DNA of 8,534 bases. Origin: an uncultured candidate division Zixibacteria bacterium. GTDB taxonomy: Bacteria; Zixibacteria; MSB-5A5; GN15; FEB-12. The stretch spans positions 1 through 8,534 of the forward strand of contig CAJVYT010000176.1 in the NCBI GenBank assembly GCA_913009765.1, read 5' to 3'. A program made the position numbers and the translations under genes. Positions 4,973 through 8,534 of the stretch are shown here, piece after piece (position 1 is the first letter of the stretch; every line of letters begins with the position of its first letter). The notes beneath the pieces are model-generated. The model did no database searches, was not told the origin of the DNA, and saw nothing but the letters and a program-made list of their open reading frames with translations.

Positions 4973-4988
4973 AGAACAATCCTACATT
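4960..4988 (+). promoter_or_regulatory. Candidate sigma-70 promoter of tolQRAB
   Basis: TTGACC (4960-4965), a 17-base spacer, then TACATT (4983-4988) match the consensus at five and four of six positions. Transcription would start near 4995, leaving a leader of about 125 bases before tolQ. Confidence 0.45.
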
Positions 4989-5121
4989 AACCGCCGTATG
5001 AAGAAAAATATTCCACTGTTTTATTGAGTCAAAAAGCCTCATAAGACGTATGAATAAAAGAAGATAACAGCAGTAAGAATTTAACAATTTAGATTGTATA
5101 TACTTTAGGAGTAAGTAAAAT

Positions 5122-5811
5122 ATGTCAGGCTCACTGTGGCAAATCATCAGCAACACCTCAACATTTGGACTTATTATTATATTTCTTTTAGTTTTAATGT
5201 CATTTTTCTCATGGGTAATAATTATTGTAAAATGGAAACAATACAAAGAAGTTAATTCTGACAACCGCAAATTTGAAAAACAGTTTGCCCGCTCGTCACA
5301 GATTGCCGATTCTCTCGGACAGGCAAAATCATCGGCAAAATCTCCATTATCAAAAATATATCTTGCCGGTTATAACGAACTATTGGAATTAAAAGGTCTG
5401 TCTAATCAGGGCGGAGCAATGACAACAAGTACACATGGTCTCACTGATGATGATTACGAACTTATCGAAATGGCGATGGAGCGTTCACTTTCTGAAGAAA
5501 TCGGAATACTTGAAGAACGAATTATCTTTTTGGCATCAACAGCAAACTCTGCCCCATTTATCGGACTGCTTGGAACTGTGGTCGGTATTATGGATGCATT
5601 CTGGGCTATCGGTGAACGAGGCTCTGCCTCGCTTGCGGTAGTTGCTCCGGGAATTGCCGAAGCACTGCTTGCGACAATCGTTGGTTTATCGGCTGCTATT
5701 CCGGCGGTGATTGCCTTTAACTGGGCATCAAATAAAGTGAAAAATATGAATGAGTTCTCCAACAATTTCATCTTAGAATTCATCGCCAAAGCGAAAAAGG
5801 AAAACAGATAA
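5122..5811 (+). CDS. tolQ: TolQ, proton-channel subunit of the Tol-Pal motor
   Basis: An inner-membrane protein that, with TolR, uses the proton motive force to drive TolA and so pull the outer membrane inward at division. The 229 residues match the usual TolQ length. Helix 1 is at about 15-37, followed by a long cytoplasmic loop, helix 2 at about 134-158 (LASTANSAPFIGLLGTVVGI) and helix 3 at about 172-199 (APGIAEALLATIVGLSAAIP), all typical of the TolQ/ExbB/MotA family. Thr152 and Thr185 fall where the family's channel threonines lie. An ExbB identity is less likely because tolR, a tolA-like gene and tolB follow. AGGAG lies ten bases before the ATG, a rather long spacing. It is the first gene of the operon and ends one base before tolR. 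Confidence 0.93.
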   Translation: MSGSLWQIISNTSTFGLIIIFLLVLMSFFSWVIIIVKWKQYKEVNSDNRKFEKQFARSSQIADSLGQAKSSAKSPLSKIYLAGYNELLELKGLSNQGGAMTTSTHGLTDDDYELIEMAMERSLSEEIGILEERIIFLASTANSAPFIGLLGTVVGIMDAFWAIGERGSASLAVVAPGIAEALLATIVGLSAAIPAVIAFNWASNKVKNMNEFSNNFILEFIAKAKKENR

Positions 5812-5812
5812 G

Positions 5813-6238
5813 ATGCGTCGGACTCGTTTACGAAAAAAAGATTACAGAGCTCTTGCTGATATTAATATAGCTAACCTCGTTGATGTCGTACTGGTGCTTC
5901 TGATAATCTTTATGATTTCCGCACCGCTTCTGCAGTCAGGTATTGAAGTGAAACTTCCCCAAACCAAAGCTGCTGCTGTAACCGAACAAGCCGAAGGGAT
6001 TGTTATTTCGCTTGATGAAAAAGGCGGAATTTATATCAATGATGTCTGGTCTCGTCTTGAGAATTTTGAAAGTGAGATGCAAAAAGCTATCGACTTAAAA
6101 AATACAAGTACTGTCTATCTTCGTGCCGATTCAATGGTTTATTATGGACAAGCGATTGATATTATCAGCCGTCTCAAAGATATTGGAATTACCGATATCG
6201 GTTTAGTTACCACCCACAATGAAAAAGCAAAAAAATAG
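5813..6238 (+). CDS. tolR: TolR, ExbD-family motor subunit
   Basis: The partner of TolQ. It has a short basic cytoplasmic start, one transmembrane helix (about residues 21-43) and a periplasmic ExbD-type domain that can bind peptidoglycan in studied homologues. The key membrane aspartate is present as Asp24 (NLVDVVLVLLIIFM), the place of the proton-carrying residue in E. coli TolR. Length (141) is normal. The gene starts one base after the tolQ stop, which suggests translational coupling. Its TAG stop lies inside a 14-base sequence identical to the foot and stem of the intergenic hairpin repeat copy B. Confidence 0.93.
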   Translation: MRRTRLRKKDYRALADINIANLVDVVLVLLIIFMISAPLLQSGIEVKLPQTKAAAVTEQAEGIVISLDEKGGIYINDVWSRLENFESEMQKAIDLKNTSTVYLRADSMVYYGQAIDIISRLKDIGITDIGLVTTHNEKAKK

Positions 6239-6249
6239 CAGGTCAGAAG
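6236..6249 (+). repeat. Fragment of REP-like repeat at the tolR/tolA junction
   Basis: TAGCAGGTCAGAAG is identical to the 5' part of repeat copy B (minus strand, 2027-2014). It supplies the stop codon of tolR and fills the whole spacer up to the ATG of the next gene. The second half of the hairpin is absent. Confidence 0.5.
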
Positions 6250-6960
6250 ATGAAACAAGGAATAATAATTTCTGCTATTTTGCATATCCTGATTATTTCA
6301 GCAGTTCTGTTTGCAGCACCATTTTCAATTAAAAAAAAACCGTTTGATTATGATGTTATCAAAATCAATGCTGTTTCAGCTCCGCAAAATTTTGCCGATA
6401 TTCCTGCTCCAATTGAAGATATTGTAATACCGGAAGCAATACCTGATGATGAATCGTTTGATATTCCAATAGACGACCCAACCTCGATTGATAAACCGGT
6501 TAAAATCGACAAGCCCAAGACTGCCAAACCAAAACCGAAAAAAAATAAGAAGAAAAAAAGTCGTAAACCAAAAGGTAAAACAAAGACAAAGCAAACCGAG
6601 AATAAAACCGAGTCAGGTAAAGAGATAAACACAAAAAACACAGGCAAAGGCTCCCCATTTGCAGGTGCATCAGTTGATAATGAATCGTTTGATTATCCCT
6701 ATTGGTTTACACAGGCTTTCAATAAAATTAGCCGTAATTTTAGAAGAACAATATCGCTTGACGGTAATGTTATTTGTGTTGTGTATTTTGAAGTTATCAG
6801 ATCCGGTCGAGTCGTAAAATTAGAAATCAAACAATCATCGGGAATACCGGGGGTAGACCGAGACTGCTTAGCCGCTATTGAACGTTCAAAACCATTCCCG
6901 CCTTTACCGCCTGAATTCAGGGATGAAATTATCGGGATAACTGTCCCAATCAACTATTAA
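6250..6960 (+). CDS. tolA: TolA/TonB-type energy transducer
   Basis: Links the TolQR motor to the outer membrane through the periplasm. The 236 residues show a single N-terminal helix (about 4-23) with the S-x3-H motif (Ser8, His12) by which TolA and TonB contact their motors. Next come an acidic/proline segment (about 45-80), a Lys/Pro-rich extended stretch (about 83-115), and a C-terminal TonB/TolA domain (about 148-236: VVYFEVIRSGRVVKLEI, then SKPFPPLPPEF). Cys176 and Cys206 could form the disulphide known from TolA domain III. It is much shorter than E. coli TolA (421 aa), with a TonB-like linker instead of a long helical stalk. The operon position argues for the TolA role. The ribosome site before the ATG is weak (AGGTCAGAAG), and 11 bases separate it from tolR. 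Confidence 0.85.
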   Translation: MKQGIIISAILHILIISAVLFAAPFSIKKKPFDYDVIKINAVSAPQNFADIPAPIEDIVIPEAIPDDESFDIPIDDPTSIDKPVKIDKPKTAKPKPKKNKKKKSRKPKGKTKTKQTENKTESGKEINTKNTGKGSPFAGASVDNESFDYPYWFTQAFNKISRNFRRTISLDGNVICVVYFEVIRSGRVVKLEIKQSSGIPGVDRDCLAAIERSKPFPPLPPEFRDEIIGITVPINY

Positions 6961-6972
6961 AAAGAGGTCACC

Positions 6973-8289
6973 GTGAAAACAGTCTTATTTTTTATTTCAA
7001 TATTGTTACTTTCAACTTCAATTTTTGCTCAATCTGATGACAATGTCCCCGGATATACTTTTGATACTCTCAATCCTATCGGATATGTCGAACCGACACC
7101 AGTTGGAGTTGATGAGATGAAATATATCGGAATTCAATATATCACTCATGATGATTCCACACTTATGAATTACATCACCCGCATAGTACAAAACGATATC
7201 GATTTTCACGCCGATTTTCGGTTTGTAGGGGTTGATTCTTTTTATTTAAAAATGTATGAAATTAGAGAGTTGGATATTTTAGGATGGCAGCGGCTTGGTG
7301 CCGATTATCTTGTGAAACTTGAGGCGGAGTTTCCCGCTAATCAAATCAGGGTACGATGGAAACTTTACGATACTATCCGCCAGCAAATGATAACCAAAGG
7401 CGTACTTTCCCGCAAAAAATCAAACTGGCGGGTCTTAGCTCACGAAATTTCTAACCAGATTGTCAAAAATCTGACAGGCGAAGACGGTATCTTTTTAACT
7501 AAGATTGTTTATGTGAAAAAAGTGGGAAAGGGTAAAGAGATATTTATTTCAGACTACGATGGTGCCTCAGAAATTCAACTGACAAACACAGGTGTTATTA
7601 ATCTTTCACCCTGTTTTTCTCCAAATGGAGATGAAGTTTTCTTTACATCATACTTAGAAGATGACCCAAAACTTTTTAAAGTAAATGTACAAACAAAAAA
7701 GCTAACCAAAGTTGCCGAATTCAAAGGAATTGTTGCTGCACCGTCGATTTCTCCCGATGGAGATAAAATAGCCTGTGTACTTTCAAAAGACGGAAATTCT
7801 GAAATTTATGTTTTAGATATTAATGGCAATATTATCAAACGCTTAACCAAACATCGTTCAATTGATTCCGCCCCAACATGGTCACCGGATGGACAAATGA
7901 TAGCCTTTTCATCAGACCGTTCAGGTTCACCTCAGCTTTACATTATGGATTCCGACGGATTAAATATGCACAGACTCACATACCAAAGCAGTTACAATGA
8001 CTCGCCTATTTGGTCATCACGTGGCGACCGTATTACATTTGTAAGCCGTACCAAATCAGGTCGGTTTGACTTAGCATCAATTGACACCTCAGGTACACAA
8101 TATAAAGTTCTGACAGAAGTCGGTATGAATGAAAATCCGCATTTTTCACCTGACGGGAAACATATTATTTTCTCATCTACCCGTCTAAGCTCGGGAGATA
8201 TTTATATTATGGACATAACCGGACGAAATCAACGCAGAATTACTCGTACCGGCAGAGCATCCAATCCGAACTGGGAACCTCTGAAATAA
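6973..8289 (+). CDS. tolB: TolB, periplasmic beta-propeller of the Tol-Pal system
   Basis: A periplasmic protein that interacts with Pal and with the TolA side of the machine. The start is GTG, with AAGAGGT about five bases upstream and 12 bases after the tolA stop. A signal peptide covers residues 1-19 (cleavage after SIFA). The N-terminal alpha/beta domain (about 50-165) ends at GEDGIFLTKIVYV, typical of TolB. A six-bladed propeller follows (about 175-436), with PD40/WD40-like repeats recognised by SPxGD/SPDG turns, xxDxDG and RLT motifs (for example CFSPNGDEV, TWSPDGQMIAFSSDR, HFSPDGKHIIFSSTR). Length 438 is normal. The usual next gene, pal, is not seen before the window ends. Confidence 0.94.
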   Translation: MKTVLFFISILLLSTSIFAQSDDNVPGYTFDTLNPIGYVEPTPVGVDEMKYIGIQYITHDDSTLMNYITRIVQNDIDFHADFRFVGVDSFYLKMYEIRELDILGWQRLGADYLVKLEAEFPANQIRVRWKLYDTIRQQMITKGVLSRKKSNWRVLAHEISNQIVKNLTGEDGIFLTKIVYVKKVGKGKEIFISDYDGASEIQLTNTGVINLSPCFSPNGDEVFFTSYLEDDPKLFKVNVQTKKLTKVAEFKGIVAAPSISPDGDKIACVLSKDGNSEIYVLDINGNIIKRLTKHRSIDSAPTWSPDGQMIAFSSDRSGSPQLYIMDSDGLNMHRLTYQSSYNDSPIWSSRGDRITFVSRTKSGRFDLASIDTSGTQYKVLTEVGMNENPHFSPDGKHIIFSSTRLSSGDIYIMDITGRNQRRITRTGRASNPNWEPLK

Positions 8290-8327
8290 ACAGCAAGTTT
8301 TATCATACTTCGGCAAATTTAGTTTAT

Positions 8328-8354
8328 GTAGGGCAGCATCCCTGTGATGCTGCC
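8328..8354 (+). repeat. REP-like hairpin repeat, copy D
   Basis: The foot GTAG (8328-8331) is followed by a perfect 9-bp hairpin: GGCAGCATC (8332-8340), loop CCTGT (8341-8345), GATGCTGCC (8346-8354). This stem is the most different of the four copies, yet pairing is perfect and the loop unchanged. It lies 38 bases after the tolB stop and has no T-run. Confidence 0.8.
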
Positions 8355-8443
8355 ATCATAAGGTGGGATCACACCCTACTAAACTATTGAACAGTAAACA
8401 CACCGCAAGGGGCTTGTTGATAAACCTCTAAATTCGGAACATA

Positions 8444-8459
8444 CTTCGACTCCGCTCAG
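8444..8459 (-). repeat. 16-bp dispersed core, inverted copy
   Basis: CTTCGACTCCGCTCAG is the exact reverse complement of the core inside the terminal repeat (8496-8511, and 87-102 at the left end). The bases next to the core differ: C/G-rich flanks in the terminal copies, A and CAT in this one. The two copies at the right end are 36 bases apart in inverted orientation and could form a large hairpin. Confidence 0.7.
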
Positions 8460-8474
8460 CATGACATATTATAA

Positions 8475-8534
8475 GTTGTTGTGTTTCAAGTCACCCTGAG
8501 CGGAGTCGAAGGGTCTTGAAACATATTTTGGACT
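8475..8534. repeat. Terminal 60-bp direct repeat, right copy
   Basis: Identical to 66-125. Its internal hairpin spans 8483-8522. Confidence 0.9.

Larger units (their letters stand above)
4844..5121. promoter_or_regulatory. Divergent promoter region, lipoprotein / tol operon
   Basis: These 278 bases separate the two divergent transcripts and contain no supported gene. On the plus strand there is a candidate tol promoter with a dyad over its -35 box. On the minus strand TTGACT (4914-4909) could be a -35 for the lipoprotein, but the nearest -10-like TATGTT (4888-4883) is 20 bases away, which is too far for a confident call. Confidence 0.5.
8290..8474. other. Intergenic region after tolB
   Basis: No gene is supported. 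The region holds the REP-like hairpin copy D, outer inverted hexamers GTAGGG (8328-8333) and CCCTAC (8374-8379), and an inverted copy of the CTTCGACTCCGCTCAG core. There is no clear rho-independent terminator for the tol operon, because copy D lacks a T-run. Confidence 0.6.

Noticed and set aside
4911..5270. 119-codon minus-strand frame across the tol promoter
   Set aside because: It overlaps the start of tolQ and the promoter region, and looks like antisense of a membrane helix gene.
5454..5789. 111-codon minus-strand frame inside tolQ
   Set aside because: Antisense shadow of tolQ with low-complexity Ser/Ala/Ile composition.
66..8534. An 8.4-kb plasmid
   Set aside because: No replication or mobilisation gene, and the genes are core chromosomal ones; the shared ends contain a dispersed repeat.

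Overview
The window looks like one contig from a Gram-negative, probably uncultured bacterium. The clearest evidence is a Tol envelope operon (tolQ-tolR-tolA-tolB), together with a small lipoprotein and a pyrophosphate-type phosphofructokinase. Intergenic GTAG-footed hairpin repeats of this style, in a moderately AT-rich genome, make me think of the FCB superphylum (for example Zixibacteria-like lineages). That placement is an impression, not something the sequence proves. The first 65 bases are an Illumina P7/i7 adapter and are not genomic. The 60 bases after the adapter are repeated exactly as the last 60 bases of the window. This means either a circular assembly path or contig ends that both fall in a dispersed repeat; the chromosomal gene content favours the repeat. 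Left region (about 126-2820): two minus-strand genes form a likely operon, a 79-residue membrane peptide followed by a 257-residue membrane-anchored protein of unknown function. Next come about 570 bases without a gene, a tRNA-Arg(TCT), a pair of inverted hairpin repeats, and a very AT-rich minus-strand orphan gene with a HEPN-like R-x4-H motif. The base composition, orphan genes and tRNA neighbour suggest accessory DNA. Middle region (about 2821-4850): a PPi-dependent 6-phosphofructokinase and a Met/Asp/His-rich lipoprotein, both on the minus strand. Each is followed by a hairpin plus T-run terminator, and each terminator hairpin belongs to or resembles the dispersed repeat family. Right region (about 4850-8300): after a divergent promoter region with a dyad over a candidate -35 box, tolQ, tolR, a short tolA/tonB-type gene and tolB run on the plus strand with gaps of 1 to 12 bases. 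TolQ/TolR form the proton-driven motor, the TolA-like protein carries the force across the periplasm, and TolB is the periplasmic propeller that works with Pal. No pal gene is visible before the contig ends. The most interesting observation is a family of 23-base hairpins, four perfect copies in intergenic DNA. Their 9-bp stems differ in sequence but stay perfectly paired, the loop is always CCTGT, and the 5' foot is always GYAG. They resemble REP elements (substrates of RAYT/Y1 HUH transposases), two copies form a BIME-like inverted pair, one serves as a terminator, and a 14-base piece sits exactly at the tolR/tolA junction.
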